DNA from: Kiloniellaceae bacterium
Lineage (GTDB): Bacteria > Pseudomonadota > Alphaproteobacteria > Kiloniellales > J153
Length of the DNA: 64,000 nt
Assembly (NCBI GenBank): GCA_021776135.1
Contig: JAJFGL010000002.1
Span: 1 to 64,000 of the forward strand
Direction of reading: 5' to 3'
This document shows, in pieces, positions 17,039-26,152 of this stretch. Position numbers and translations under genes: made by a program. Within the stretch, counting starts at the first letter, position 1. The number at the start of each line of letters is the position of its first letter. A model generated the notes under the pieces. It did no database searches and was not told where the DNA came from. It saw only the letters and a list, made by a program, of their open reading frames with translations.

Positions 17039-17874
17039 TCCCGCTTCAGGACAAAGGCGCGCATCTCCGCCGTGACCTCGGGCGCGGCCCCGAACCAGGC
17101 TTTGAAACCGGGGCGGGCCTGATGCAGCAACATGCCCAGGCCGTCCACGGCCGGGTTGCCGCGCGCCCTGGCGCGGCGCAGAAGATCGGTTTCCAGGGGC
17201 GCGTAAACAATGTCCGTGACCAGAGCGGACGCGGGCAAGACATCCAGGTCCAAGGCCAAGGTCCCCTTCCCGGCCATGCCCAGGCTGGTGGTGTTGACCA
17301 GAATCCCGGCGCCGTCCAGGGCACCGGCGCGCGCCGCCCAGGGCACGCAGGTCACCGGGCCGGCCATGTCCTGGGCCAGGGTCTCGGCGCGTTCCAGGGT
17401 GCGGTTGCACAGCCGTATCTCCGGCGCCCCGGCCGCCAGCAAAGCGTGGACCGCCGCCCGCGCCGCGCCGCCGGCGCCCAGAACCACGGCCGGGCCATCG
17501 CCCGCCCGCCAAGACGGCGCGCCCTGGCGCAAATTCTCCATAAAACCGAAGCCGTCGCTGTTGCGCCCTTGAATCTCTCCCTCCGCGAAGACCAGGGTAT
17601 TGACCGCGCCGATGCGCCGCGCCGCTTCGTCCAGGCTATCGCACAAGGCCAGGGCGGCCCGCTTATGGGGAATGGTCACATTGGCGCCGCGAAACCCAAG
17701 CTCCAGCAGCGTCCGCACGGCGGCCGGGAAAGCCTCGGGCCGCACCGGCAAGGGCAGGTAGGCCCCGTCGATCTTGTGCCGCTCCAGCCAATAGCCGTGC
17801 ACCCGGGGCGAGAGCGAATGCCCGACGGGCCAGCCCAGAATTCCGGCCAGGCGTGTCTCTCCGCTCAAGATCAT
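17035..17874 (-). CDS. aroE: Shikimate dehydrogenase (NADP+)
   Basis: Reduces 3-dehydroshikimate to shikimate. At 279 residues it has the substrate-binding GHSLSPRVH, the catalytic Lys71 in NVTIPHK and Asp107 in NSDGFGF, and the nucleotide-binding GAGGAARA near 133-140. It is joined to maf upstream and coaE downstream by 4-bp overlaps. Confidence 0.96.
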   Translation of the reverse strand: MILSGETRLAGILGWPVGHSLSPRVHGYWLERHKIDGAYLPLPVRPEAFPAAVRTLLELGFRGANVTIPHKRAALALCDSLDEAARRIGAVNTLVFAEGEIQGRNSDGFGFMENLRQGAPSWRAGDGPAVVLGAGGAARAAVHALLAAGAPEIRLCNRTLERAETLAQDMAGPVTCVPWAARAGALDGAGILVNTTSLGMAGKGTLALDLDVLPASALVTDIVYAPLETDLLRRARARGNPAVDGLGMLLHQARPGFKAWFGAAPEVTAEMRAFVLKRE

Positions 17875-18497
17875 CGCGGAATGACCTCATGGCCGCGCAG
17901 AAAGTCGAGCAGCGGCAATAACGGCAGGCCGAGGACGGTGAAGTAGTCGCCCTCGATGCGGCTGAACAACTGCGCGCCCAGGCCCTCGAGCCGGTAGCCG
18001 CCGACAGAGCTCAAGACGCTCTCCCCGGCGGCCTCGAGATAGGCGGCGATGAAGCCGTCGCCCAGGGGCCGGATCTCGAGCTTCGCCACCGCGTTGTGGT
18101 GCCATAGCCGGACCCCGTCGCGCAGCACGCAGACAGCGGTCCACAGCGCATGGCCGCGGCCGCCGAGGGTTTTCAGATGCCGGGCCGCCTCGTCTAGGCC
18201 GCTGGGTTTATCGAACCAGGTTCCTTCGCATTCGAGGATCTGATCGGCGCCGATCACCAGCGCCCCAGGATGGCGGCGCGCGACCTGCCGCGCCTTCATT
18301 TCGGCCAGGGTTTCGGCGGCCTGGGCGGCGCTCGCGTTTTCGCCGCGCAGGGCCGCCTTGACCTCGGCCTCGTCGATACTCGCCGGGTCGCGCAGCAAGG
18401 GCACGCCGGCATCGCGCAGCAGATCGTGACGCACGGGGCTGGCCGAGGCCAAGACCACCGGGCCTTGCGATCCCTTCAGGACAGGATGGCCGTTCAT
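17871..18497 (-). CDS. maf: Maf-like nucleotide pyrophosphatase
   Basis: A 208-residue house-cleaning nucleoside triphosphate pyrophosphatase family protein. LASASPVRHDLL replaces the usual SxSPRRxELL: the second conserved arginine is present but the first is valine. Other motifs are GADQILECEG and IEGDYFTVLGLPLLPLL near the end, with the catalytic Asp. It is linked to ppsR and aroE by ATGA overlaps. Confidence 0.92.
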   Translation of the reverse strand: MNGHPVLKGSQGPVVLASASPVRHDLLRDAGVPLLRDPASIDEAEVKAALRGENASAAQAAETLAEMKARQVARRHPGALVIGADQILECEGTWFDKPSGLDEAARHLKTLGGRGHALWTAVCVLRDGVRLWHHNAVAKLEIRPLGDGFIAAYLEAAGESVLSSVGGYRLEGLGAQLFSRIEGDYFTVLGLPLLPLLDFLRGHEVIPR

Positions 18498-19315
18498 CCC
18501 TCCGCCTCCCGGTGGCGGGCGTAGAGGTTCATGATGGTGGCGGCGGTTTCTTCGACCGAGCGCCGTGTTACGTCGATAACCGCCCAGCCGTTCTTGCTGT
18601 ACATTTTGCGCGCCCAGGCGACCTCCTCGCGCACGCTATCCGGATCGATGTAATCGGTTTCGCCCTGATCGCGGGCGATCATGCGCAGGCGGTTGCGCCG
18701 GACTTGCACCAAGCTGCCGGGATCTTTCGTCAGCCCGATCACCAGGGGCCGGGTCAAGGCGAATAAATTTGGCGGCAGGGCGCAATTGGGCACCATGGGC
18801 ACGTTCGCCGCCTTGATGCCCCGATTCGCCAGATAGATGCAGGTCGGCGTCTTGGAGGTGCGCGAAACGCCAAGAAGCACCACATCGGCCAGATTCAAAA
18901 CATCCGGCAGTTGCCCATCGTCATGGGAAAGGGCGAATTCCATGGCCTCCATGCGTTGGTAGTATTCGGCGTCGAGGGCGTGCTGCAATCCCGGCCGGCC
19001 CTCGATCTCGGATCCGAACCAGGCCGCCAGGCGGTGGATGATCGGATCCAGAACCGGGATGCAGGGCACGTCGAGGCCCCGGCACCCGTCCAGGAGGACA
19101 TTGCGCAGAGCATTGTTGACCAGGGTGAAGAGGACCGGCCCCGGCGTTTTTTCGATCCCCTTGAGGCATTTTTCCATCTGCCCGCGGGTGCGGATCAGGC
19201 TCCAGACATGCTCAATGGGTTCGATATCGCCGAACTGCACCAGGCAGGCCCGGGCCACGGAATTAATCGTTTCCCCGGTCGCGTCCGAAACCAAATGCAA
19301 GTGATGAGAGGTCAT
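18494..19315 (-). CDS. ppsR: Pyruvate,water dikinase / PPDK regulatory protein (DUF299)
   Basis: Bifunctional ADP-dependent kinase and pyrophosphorylase that switches PEP synthetase or pyruvate phosphate dikinase off and on. The 273-residue protein starts HLHLVSDATGET and has the family P-loop GVSRTSKTP at 149-157. It is the first gene of a five-gene operon (ppsR-maf-aroE-coaE-dnaQ) in which every junction is an ATGA overlap, and it is divergent from hemE across the putative origin. Which dikinase it acts on cannot be told from this window. Confidence 0.93.
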   Translation of the reverse strand: MTSHHLHLVSDATGETINSVARACLVQFGDIEPIEHVWSLIRTRGQMEKCLKGIEKTPGPVLFTLVNNALRNVLLDGCRGLDVPCIPVLDPIIHRLAAWFGSEIEGRPGLQHALDAEYYQRMEAMEFALSHDDGQLPDVLNLADVVLLGVSRTSKTPTCIYLANRGIKAANVPMVPNCALPPNLFALTRPLVIGLTKDPGSLVQVRRNRLRMIARDQGETDYIDPDSVREEVAWARKMYSKNGWAVIDVTRRSVEETAATIMNLYARHREAEG

Positions 19316-19787
19316 GCCTGTTTGTTTCCGCTAAAATTCGGCGCTGCCCACAGTCTGGCGCCGGTATCGATTGTCAGCGGGGATAACTGTAGCGGTTTTA
19401 ACCCGCCCGCGAATCTCTTACCCGCGATCCCAGTTTTTCACCGGCACTTATCGGACCCATGGCGGCCTTTTACCAGGATGTGAGTAAATGCCGCCGCCCG
19501 CCGCCGCCTGAGACGCTTATCCCCCTTATCCATGTCTTAACGGAAGGGCGCAAGCCAGCCGGAATCCGCCGGGTATGAAAACAACCCACAAAGAAGGCCT
19601 TATAAACGGCCCGGCGGGTGTCCGGCTCTTGTCCAGCGCCGGACAAGCCGTGCATAACCCTTGAATTACCGTCATTCACAGGACCAACAACTAAAACAGA
19701 TTCTTATATTATCTTTAGTTTTGTTATAAGTGGGAGCTTGCTCGCCGGCCGTGCCTTATCGTCCAAAACCCGTTCCAGGATCCAAAC
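19316..19787. other. oriC: Candidate chromosomal replication origin (oriC) between ppsR and hemE
   Basis: 472 bp without a gene. An 81% A+T stretch at 19689-19730 could be the duplex-unwinding element. DnaA-box-like nonamers (consensus TTATCCACA) with two mismatches occur at 19378-19386 (minus), 19517-19525, 19526-19534 (TTATCCATG), 19649-19657 (minus, TTATGCACG) and 19672-19680 (TCATTCACA). No perfect box and no TTAA-N7-TTAA CtrA site is present. Caulobacter and Rickettsia origins lie beside hemE, and parAB with parS is 10-15 kb away. The region must also carry the promoters of both flanking operons. Assignment is by context; GC skew was not computed. Confidence 0.55.
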
Positions 19788-20834
19788 GTGAAATCCCATA
19801 GCAAACCGCTTTTACGCGCCCTGAGCGGCCAGACTTGTGTGCCGCCGCCCATATGGCTGATGCGCCAAGCCGGGCGCTATCTTCCCGAGTACCGGGAGAC
19901 GCGCGCCCGGGGGCGGAATTTTCTGGATGTTTGCCTGACCCCGGAGCTGGCGGTCGAGATCACCTTGCAGCCGATCCGGCGCTACGCTCTTGACGGCGCC
20001 ATTATGTTTTCCGATATCCTGATCGTGCCCCATGCCCTGGGCCAGAAGGTCTGGTTCGAGGATGGCGTGGGGCCGAAACTGGAGCCACTGCGCCGGGCCG
20101 AAGATTTAGAGAAACTCGCGCCCGCCGCCATGGCCGAAGCTCTGGCGCCGGTTTACGAAACTCTGCGGTGTTTGCGGCGCGATTTGCCGCCCGAGGTCAC
20201 CCTGATCGGTTTCGCCGGCGCGCCCTGGACGGTGGCGAGCTATATGATCGAGGGTGGCACCAGCAAGGACTTTGCCCGCGCCAAGACCTGGGCCTACCGC
20301 GAACCGGAGGTCTTCGCCCGCCTGATCGATTTGCTGAGCGAGGTCACGGCGGATTACCTTTGCGCCCAGGTCGAGGCCGGGGCCGAGGCCCTGCAGATAT
20401 TCGATTCCTGGGCCGGGATCTGGCCGGAAGCGGCCTTGCGCCGTTGGTGCCTGGAACCGGTTAAGGCCATCGTCGCGCGGGTGAAAAGCCAACACCCGGA
20501 GGTTCCCATCATCGTCTTTCCGCGCGGCGTGGGGGTCCTATACGAAGCCTTCGCGCGCGAGGTGGGGGCCGATGCCCTGAGCCTCGATACAACCGTGCCC
20601 TTGGATTGGGCGCGGGCGCATTTGCAGGACAAGGTCGCGGTGCAGGGCAATCTCGATCCGCTGTTGCTGGTCGCCGGCGGCGAAGCGCAACGCGACGCGG
20701 TCAAGGCGATCCTGGAGGCCCTGGGCGCTGGCCCCTTCGTCTTCAATCTGGGTCACGGCATTACCCCCCAGGCATCCACCGATCATGTCGCGGACTTGGT
20801 GGCCCAGGTGCGCGCCTGGCGGCCGGAGACATGA
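19788..20834 (+). CDS. hemE: Uroporphyrinogen decarboxylase
   Basis: Decarboxylates the four acetate side chains of uroporphyrinogen III. The 348-residue protein has the N-terminal signature PIWLMRQAGRYLPEYRETR and IGFAGAPWTVASYMIEGG. It starts with GTG at 19788, seven bases after AGGA. The stop overlaps hemH as ATGA. It is the first gene of hemE-hemH-hemJ, next to the putative origin. Confidence 0.97.
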   Translation: MKSHSKPLLRALSGQTCVPPPIWLMRQAGRYLPEYRETRARGRNFLDVCLTPELAVEITLQPIRRYALDGAIMFSDILIVPHALGQKVWFEDGVGPKLEPLRRAEDLEKLAPAAMAEALAPVYETLRCLRRDLPPEVTLIGFAGAPWTVASYMIEGGTSKDFARAKTWAYREPEVFARLIDLLSEVTADYLCAQVEAGAEALQIFDSWAGIWPEAALRRWCLEPVKAIVARVKSQHPEVPIIVFPRGVGVLYEAFAREVGADALSLDTTVPLDWARAHLQDKVAVQGNLDPLLLVAGGEAQRDAVKAILEALGAGPFVFNLGHGITPQASTDHVADLVAQVRAWRPET

Positions 20835-21856
20835 CCAAGCTGGCGGTGGTCCTGTTTAATCTGGGCGGACCCGACAAACCCGAGGCCGTGCGCCGCTTCT
20901 TGTTCAATCTTTTCAGCGACCCCGCGATCATTGATAAACCGGCGCCCTTGCGCTGGCTCTTGGCGCAGATCATTTCCCGCCGGCGGGCGCCGCTCGCCCG
21001 GGGGATTTACGCCAAGCTAGGCGGCGGATCGCCCTTGCTCGCCAATACCCGAATTCAGGCGCGCGCCTTGCAGAGCGCCCTTGGCGGGAACGCGCGCACC
21101 TTTATCGCCATGCGTTATTGGCACCCCTTCAGCGACGAGACGGCGGCTGAGGTCAAGGCCTTCGCGCCCGAGCGCATCGTGCTCTTGCCGTTGTATCCGC
21201 AGTTCTCGGCCACCACCAGCGGGTCCTCGATCGCCGATTGGAAACGGGCCGCGCGCAAGGCGGGCTTGAAGGCGCCGACCTCCGCCTTGTGTTGCTATCC
21301 CCGCGCGCCCGGTTTTTTGGCTGAGGTCGCGGCGCGCCTGCGCGCTGTCCTGGCGGAATCGCCGGGGGTTACGAAACCGCGCGTGTTATTCTCGGCCCAC
21401 GGCTTGCCGAAAAAAATCATCGAGAACGGCGATCCTTATCAATGGCAGGTGGAGCAAAGCGTTCAAGGGGTGGTCGAGGCCCTGGGCCAAGACGATCTGG
21501 ATTGGCGCATCTGTTATCAAAGCCGGGTCGGACCCTTGGAATGGATCGGCCCTTCGGCCGAAGAGGAGATCGCCCGCGCCGGGGCCGATGGCGTGCCCTT
21601 GATCCTGGTGCCGATCGCCTTTGTTTCCGAGCATTCCGAAACCCTGGTCGAGCTAGACATGGAATATGCGGAACTCGCCAAGCGTAAGGGCGTGCCGTCT
21701 TACCGGCGGGTGCCGACGGTGGACGCGGGCGCGGGTTTCATAGACGGCTTGGCGGCGCTGGTGCGTGAATCCGTGGATTCCGCGAAAGTCTTGTCGTCAG
21801 GCGAGGGCCAGCGGATATGCCCCGCCGCCTGCGGCCGCTGCCCCTTGGAGACGTGA
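20831..21856 (+). CDS. hemH: Ferrochelatase
   Basis: Inserts ferrous iron into protoporphyrin IX. The 341-residue protein has NLGGPDKPEAV near the N-terminus, MRYWHPF, the catalytic His in LFSAHGLPKKI, and the acidic FVSEHSETLVELD. The C-terminus ends in a cysteine cluster (ICPAACGRCPLET: CxxxCxxC), and more cysteines occur at ALCCYP and RICYQS. Some alphaproteobacterial ferrochelatases carry a [2Fe-2S] cluster, which is possible here. It starts in an ATGA overlap with hemE. Confidence 0.96.
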   Translation: MTKLAVVLFNLGGPDKPEAVRRFLFNLFSDPAIIDKPAPLRWLLAQIISRRRAPLARGIYAKLGGGSPLLANTRIQARALQSALGGNARTFIAMRYWHPFSDETAAEVKAFAPERIVLLPLYPQFSATTSGSSIADWKRAARKAGLKAPTSALCCYPRAPGFLAEVAARLRAVLAESPGVTKPRVLFSAHGLPKKIIENGDPYQWQVEQSVQGVVEALGQDDLDWRICYQSRVGPLEWIGPSAEEEIARAGADGVPLILVPIAFVSEHSETLVELDMEYAELAKRKGVPSYRRVPTVDAGAGFIDGLAALVRESVDSAKVLSSGEGQRICPAACGRCPLET

Positions 21857-21860
21857 AGCC

Positions 21861-22304
21861 GTGGCCGGGTTCCTGGGCGAGTATTATCTGTGGGTCAAGG
21901 CGGTCCACCTTATCGCCGTTATCGCCTTCATGGCGGGTATGCTCTACCTGCCGCGCCTTTTCGTTTATCATTGCGATTCCGAGGCGGGTTCCCAGCAATC
22001 GGAAACCTTCAAGGTCATGGAGCGGCGCCTGCTGCGCGCCATCATCAACCCGGCCCTGATAGTCGCCACGGTCCTGGGCCTCGCCATGGCTGCCGACCTG
22101 GACGCCTGGGGCGAGGTCTGGCTGCAGGCGAAAATCGCCATGTTTCTGGCCCTGGGCGCGGCCCACGGAAAATTCTCCCGCTGGCGCCGCGATTTCGAGC
22201 GCGACGAAAACCGGCACACGGCGCGCTTTTACCGCTACATGAACGAAGTCCCAACCCTGGCCATGATCGCCATCGTCATCCTGGTCATCGTCAAACCGTT
22301 TTGA
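21861..22304 (+). CDS. hemJ: Protoporphyrinogen oxidase HemJ
   Basis: Integral membrane oxidase that turns protoporphyrinogen IX into protoporphyrin IX, replacing HemG/HemY in most alphaproteobacteria. The 147-residue protein has four hydrophobic segments and the family motif KAVHLIAVIAFMAGMLYLPRLFVYH with its conserved histidines, and it ends VIVKPF. The likely start is GTG at 21861, eleven bases after GGAG and four bases past the hemH stop; a longer frame would overlap hemH. Confidence 0.92.
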   Translation: MAGFLGEYYLWVKAVHLIAVIAFMAGMLYLPRLFVYHCDSEAGSQQSETFKVMERRLLRAIINPALIVATVLGLAMAADLDAWGEVWLQAKIAMFLALGAAHGKFSRWRRDFERDENRHTARFYRYMNEVPTLAMIAIVILVIVKPF

Positions 22305-22556
22305 GAACCAAGCTATGCTCACCCCCGCTTGACGGGGCCCGGCGCATGGCGTATCCAACGCCTGTCCTTGCCCCTTGCCGTTCGGCGTGGGCCGCCTACT
22401 TAATAAAGCGGTAACGGATTAACCGTAGCCTTTAACGATCCCCATCCTTCGGTACGGGCGGTTCCGCCCCCAGCCTTCGCCGCCCCGCCAGGGCGCGGCG
22501 GCAAGACATCCCCTTAGACCCACACGTTTTTCCCATCCCAATCAGGCCACACGCCC
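22305..22556 (+). promoter_or_regulatory. rho leader and promoter region
   Basis: 252 bp between hemJ and rho. TTGACG at 22329-22334 with TATCCA at 22352-22357 (17-bp spacer) is the best promoter-like pair, giving a leader of nearly 200 bases. The leader has C-rich stretches and the GC hairpin GCCGCCCCGCCAGGGCGCGG near 22480-22500. Long leaders are typical of rho, which represses its own transcription. Confidence 0.35.
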
Positions 22557-23813
22557 ATGAACCTAGAAGAACTCAAAGCCAAGACACCGGCCGATCTGCT
22601 CTCCTTCGCCGAAGAACTGCAGATCGATAACGCGAGCACCCTGCGCAAGCAGGACATGATGTTCGCGATCCTGAAGCAAATGGCCGAGAATGACGTGCCC
22701 ATCAGCGGCGCCGGAGTGCTGGAGATCTTGCAAGACGGCTTCGGCTTTTTGCGTTCCCCGGAATCCAATTACCTGGCCGGGCCGGCCGACATCTACGTCA
22801 GCCCCAGCCAAATCCGCCGTTTCGGCCTGCGCACCGGCGATACGGTGGGCGGCCAGATCCGCTCGCCCAAGGAGGGGGAGCGCTATTTCGCCCTGCTCAA
22901 GGTCAACACCATCAATTTCGACCCGCCGGAAAATTCGCGCCACCGGATCAATTTCGACAATCTGACGCCCCTGTACCCGGACGAGAAAATCTCGCTAGAG
23001 AGCCAGGACCCGACCACGAAGGATCTGACCACCCGGGTCATCGACCTGATCTCGCCCCTGGGCAAGGGCCAGCGCGCCATCATCGTGGCGCCGCCGCGCA
23101 CCGGCAAGACCATGATGCTGCAGAACATCGCCCACGTCATCGCCGAGAACCACCCCGAGATTTATCTGATCGTTCTCCTGATCGACGAGCGGCCCGAGGA
23201 AGTCACGGACATGGACCGCTCGGTCAAGGGTGAGGTGGTCAGCTCGACCTTCGACGAACCGGCCACCCGCCATGTGCAGGTAGCCGAGATGGTGATCGAA
23301 AAAGCCAAGCGTCTGGTCGAGCATAAAAAGGACGTAGTGATCCTGCTCGATTCCATCACCCGCTTGGCGCGCGCCTACAACACGGTGGTGCCGTCTTCGG
23401 GCAAGGTTCTGACCGGCGGTGTCGACGCCAACGCCCTGCAGCGCCCCAAGCGCTTTTTCGGCGCCGCGCGCAACATCGAAGAAGGCGGCTCCCTGACTAT
23501 CATCTCCACCGCCCTGATCGATACCGGCAGCCGCATGGACGAGGTCATCTTCGAAGAGTTCAAGGGTACAGGTAATTCGGAAATCGTGCTCGACCGCAAG
23601 CTCGCCGATAAGCGCACCTGGCCGGCCCTCGATATCGGCAAGTCCGGCACCCGTAAGGAAGAACTCCTGGTCGACAAGGGCACCCTATCGAAGATGTGGG
23701 TCCTGCGCCGCATCCTCATGCCCATGGGCATGACGGACTCGGTCGAGTTCCTGGTCGATAAGTTGAAGCAGACCAAGAACAACGCCGACTTCTTCGATTC
23801 CATGAACCAGTAA
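22557..23813 (+). CDS. rho: Transcription termination factor Rho
   Basis: Hexameric RNA-dependent ATPase that ends transcription. The 418-residue protein has the N-terminal Rho_N helix bundle ([21 protein letters not shown]), the cold-shock-like RNA-binding domain ([23 protein letters not shown]), the P-loop [10 protein letters not shown] and Walker [11 protein letters not shown]. There is no long insertion between the domains. It follows the haem genes at a distance of 252 bp. Confidence 0.98.
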   Translation: MNLEELKAKTPADLLSFAEELQIDNASTLRKQDMMFAILKQMAENDVPISGAGVLEILQDGFGFLRSPESNYLAGPADIYVSPSQIRRFGLRTGDTVGGQIRSPKEGERYFALLKVNTINFDPPENSRHRINFDNLTPLYPDEKISLESQDPTTKDLTTRVIDLISPLGKGQRAIIVAPPRTGKTMMLQNIAHVIAENHPEIYLIVLLIDERPEEVTDMDRSVKGEVVSSTFDEPATRHVQVAEMVIEKAKRLVEHKKDVVILLDSITRLARAYNTVVPSSGKVLTGGVDANALQRPKRFFGAARNIEEGGSLTIISTALIDTGSRMDEVIFEEFKGTGNSEIVLDRKLADKRTWPALDIGKSGTRKEELLVDKGTLSKMWVLRRILMPMGMTDSVEFLVDKLKQTKNNADFFDSMNQ

Positions 23814-23870
23814 GGCCGCGATCGCGCCTCTGGGTTGCGCCGTGAAATTATAAAAGAAGTAAGTTTTCAC

Positions 23871-23938
23871 CACCAAGGCGCGAAGGCACTAAGAAGAAAT
23901 TCTTTTTCGTTCTTCGTGTCTTCGTGCCTTCGCGGTTC
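23871..23938. repeat. Inverted repeat between rho and a convergent gene
   Basis: Arms 23871-23898 (CACCAAGGCGCGAAGGCACT...) and 23909-23938 (...CTTCGTGCCTTCGCGGTT) form a long imperfect hairpin in the 133-bp gap between rho and the convergent quinone reductase gene. The sequence type (alternating GAAGGCAC and CTTCGTG) is a common bacterial repeat. It may serve as a bidirectional end signal; there is only a short T-run (TCTTTTT) in the loop. Confidence 0.65.
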
Positions 23939-23946
23939 AATTTTCC

Positions 23947-24921
23947 CTAGACCTCGAAGATGGTGCTGCCCGTGGTCTTGCGCGCTTCCAGGTCGCGGTG
24001 CGCCTGGACCGCTTCGGACAGGGGATAGCGCTGCTTGATCTCGATTTTCAGGGCGCCGGAGAGCACGACTTCGAACAACTCATTGGCGCTGGCCATGAGG
24101 TCCTCGCGCTTGGCGGTGTAGCTCATCAATGTCGGGCGGGTAATGAACAGCGAGCCCATGGCCGCCAGGCGCCCCAGGTCGAAAGCCGGCACCGGGCCGG
24201 AGGCATTACCGAAGGTGACCATGGTGCCCAGGGGCGCCAGGCATGTGAGCGAAGCGTCGAAGGTATCCTTGCCGACCGAATCGTAAACCACGGGCACGCC
24301 CTTGCCGCCGGTTATTTCCATGACCTTTTCGGCGAAGTCTTCGGTGTTGTAGTTGATGGTGTGGGCGCAACCGTGGGCACGGGCGATCTCGGCTTTCTCG
24401 TCGCTGCCGACCGTGCCGATCATGGTGACGCCCAGATGCTTGAGCCACTGACAGGCAATGAGGCCGACACCGCCGGCGGCGGCGTGAAACAACACGGTCT
24501 CGCCCTTGGCGGCGCGGTAGGTGCGGCGGATCAGGTACTGCACAGTCATGCCTTGCAGCATCATGGCGGCGGCTTGTTCGTCCTCGATGTCCGCCGGCAG
24601 CTTGACCAGGCGGTCGGCGGCGATGTTGCGGGCCTCGGCATAGGCGCCGACCGGGGGCGCGGCATAGGCGACCCGGTTGCCTTTTTTCAGATCGTTCACG
24701 CCTTCGCCCACCGCCTCCACCAGGCCGGCGGCCTCGAGCCCGAGGCCGGAAGGGTACTCGAGCGGATAGAGGCCGGAGCGGTGATAGACATCGATGAAAT
24801 TCAGGCCGACGGCGGTGTGTTTCACGCGCACCTCACCGGGGCCCGGATCGCCCAGGTCCACGTCCACCCAGGACATGACTTCCGGGCCGCCGGCTTTTTG
24901 AATGCGAATTGCCTTAGTCAT
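23947..24921 (-). CDS. NADPH:quinone reductase, medium-chain dehydrogenase family
   Basis: A 324-residue zeta-crystallin-like oxidoreductase that reduces quinones using NADPH. It has the N-terminal GroES-like domain (GEVRVKHTAVGLNFIDVYHRSG), the QOR signature LHPA-type AAAGGVGLIACQWLKHLG for the nucleotide fold, and no zinc-binding cysteines. It overlaps the dienelactone hydrolase gene by ATGA, suggesting a two-gene detoxification or redox operon. Confidence 0.93.
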   Translation of the reverse strand: MTKAIRIQKAGGPEVMSWVDVDLGDPGPGEVRVKHTAVGLNFIDVYHRSGLYPLEYPSGLGLEAAGLVEAVGEGVNDLKKGNRVAYAAPPVGAYAEARNIAADRLVKLPADIEDEQAAAMMLQGMTVQYLIRRTYRAAKGETVLFHAAAGGVGLIACQWLKHLGVTMIGTVGSDEKAEIARAHGCAHTINYNTEDFAEKVMEITGGKGVPVVYDSVGKDTFDASLTCLAPLGTMVTFGNASGPVPAFDLGRLAAMGSLFITRPTLMSYTAKREDLMASANELFEVVLSGALKIEIKQRYPLSEAVQAHRDLEARKTTGSTIFEV

Positions 24922-25613
24922 GGGACGAGGTGCTCCTTAAAAAAATCCAGCGTGCGTTGATTGGCGAGCTTGGCCGCTTCCTCGTCGTAATGCTGGCCGC
25001 CGATACGGGCGAAGGCATGATCCTGTGCGTCGTAACCGTGCAGAATGACAAGCGCGTTGCCGGCCAGGGTCGCGGCGACCTGCGCTTGCTGTTCTTGCGG
25101 CACGAACTGATCCTTGGCCGCGACGTGCAGCAGCAGCGGCTTCGCGATCGAGGGGGCTTCGTCGAGCAATTCGGCCAGGCCGACGCCGTAGTAGCCCACG
25201 CTGGCGTCGCTATCGCTGCGCGTGGCCATGAGGTAAGCGAGCTTACCGCCAAGGCAGTAGCCGATGGTGCCGGCCGTGCCGGCGCACTCGGCGCGGGCGC
25301 GCAAGGCTTTGAGCGTTACTTTCAAATCGCCGATGCCCTTGTCCACATCGAACAACCCGAAAAGCTCGAAGGCGCGTTTCCATTCGGCGTCGGACTTGTC
25401 GGTGATTTGAATGCCCGGCTCAATACGCCAAAAAATATCGGGGCAGCAGGCCAGATACCCTTCCCCGGCCAACCAGTCGCAAACCTCGCGCATAACCTGG
25501 TTGACGCCGAAGATTTCCTGGGCGACCAGGATCGCGGGCGCCGGTGTTTTCTTGGGTACGGCCAGATAGGCGCTAAAGGCGCCGTCCGGTCCCTCTATGG
25601 TAATGTCGGGCAT
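24918..25613 (-). CDS. Dienelactone hydrolase family protein
   Basis: A 231-residue alpha/beta hydrolase of the carboxymethylenebutenolidase family. The nucleophile is Cys120 in GYCLGG, with the acid in AAKDQFVP and His in AQDHAFARIG, so the Cys-Asp-His triad is complete. No catechol-degradation genes are nearby, so a general hydrolase role is more likely. It is the first gene of the pair with the quinone reductase. Confidence 0.92.
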   Translation of the reverse strand: MPDITIEGPDGAFSAYLAVPKKTPAPAILVAQEIFGVNQVMREVCDWLAGEGYLACCPDIFWRIEPGIQITDKSDAEWKRAFELFGLFDVDKGIGDLKVTLKALRARAECAGTAGTIGYCLGGKLAYLMATRSDSDASVGYYGVGLAELLDEAPSIAKPLLLHVAAKDQFVPQEQQAQVAATLAGNALVILHGYDAQDHAFARIGGQHYDEEAAKLANQRTLDFFKEHLVP

Positions 25614-25676
25614 GGTGTTTCTCCCCGTGAAAGCTTGCCGGAGTCTAGCGCGGTCCTGGCCTCTCTGTCACGGCGG

Positions 25677-26152
25677 CTATAGCAAGAGCGCGCCTTCGTG
25701 ACGCAGCAAGGCGAGTTTGGTTTCCGCACCCTCGCCGCCGGAAAAGCCGCCCAGCTTGCCGTCCGCCGCCATGACCCGGTGACAGGGGATGATAATCGCG
25801 ATCGGGTTGCCGCCGCAGCCCTGGCCGACCGGCTGCGGCATGGCGTTCAGGCCGCGCGCCAGGTCGCCGTAGGTCCGGGTCTCGCCGAAGGGAATCTCCA
25901 GGATCGCGCCGCATACGGATTTCTGAAACGCGCCGCCGGGGGGGTCGAGGGGCAAATCGAACTCGCGCCGGGCGCCGGCGAAATATTCCTCGAGCTGTTG
26001 GACCGCTTGAGCGAGCAGGGGGTGATCCGTCTTCGGGGTCACGGGCGCGTCGCAAAAGGACAGGCGGGTGACGGCCCCGCCGCTGGCGGCGATGTGCAGT
26101 CTGCCGAAGGGCGAGTCGATGACGCAGCTTGCACTATTTTCCGGCGCGTTGC

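Noticed and set aside
19470-19679. 69-codon ORF in the ppsR-hemE gap
   Set aside because: No family similarity and no ribosome-binding site; it crosses the putative origin.
19316-19787. CtrA-binding sites (TTAA-N7-TTAA) in the putative origin
   Set aside because: Only half sites were found at 19398 and 19537; the second half does not follow at the right distance.
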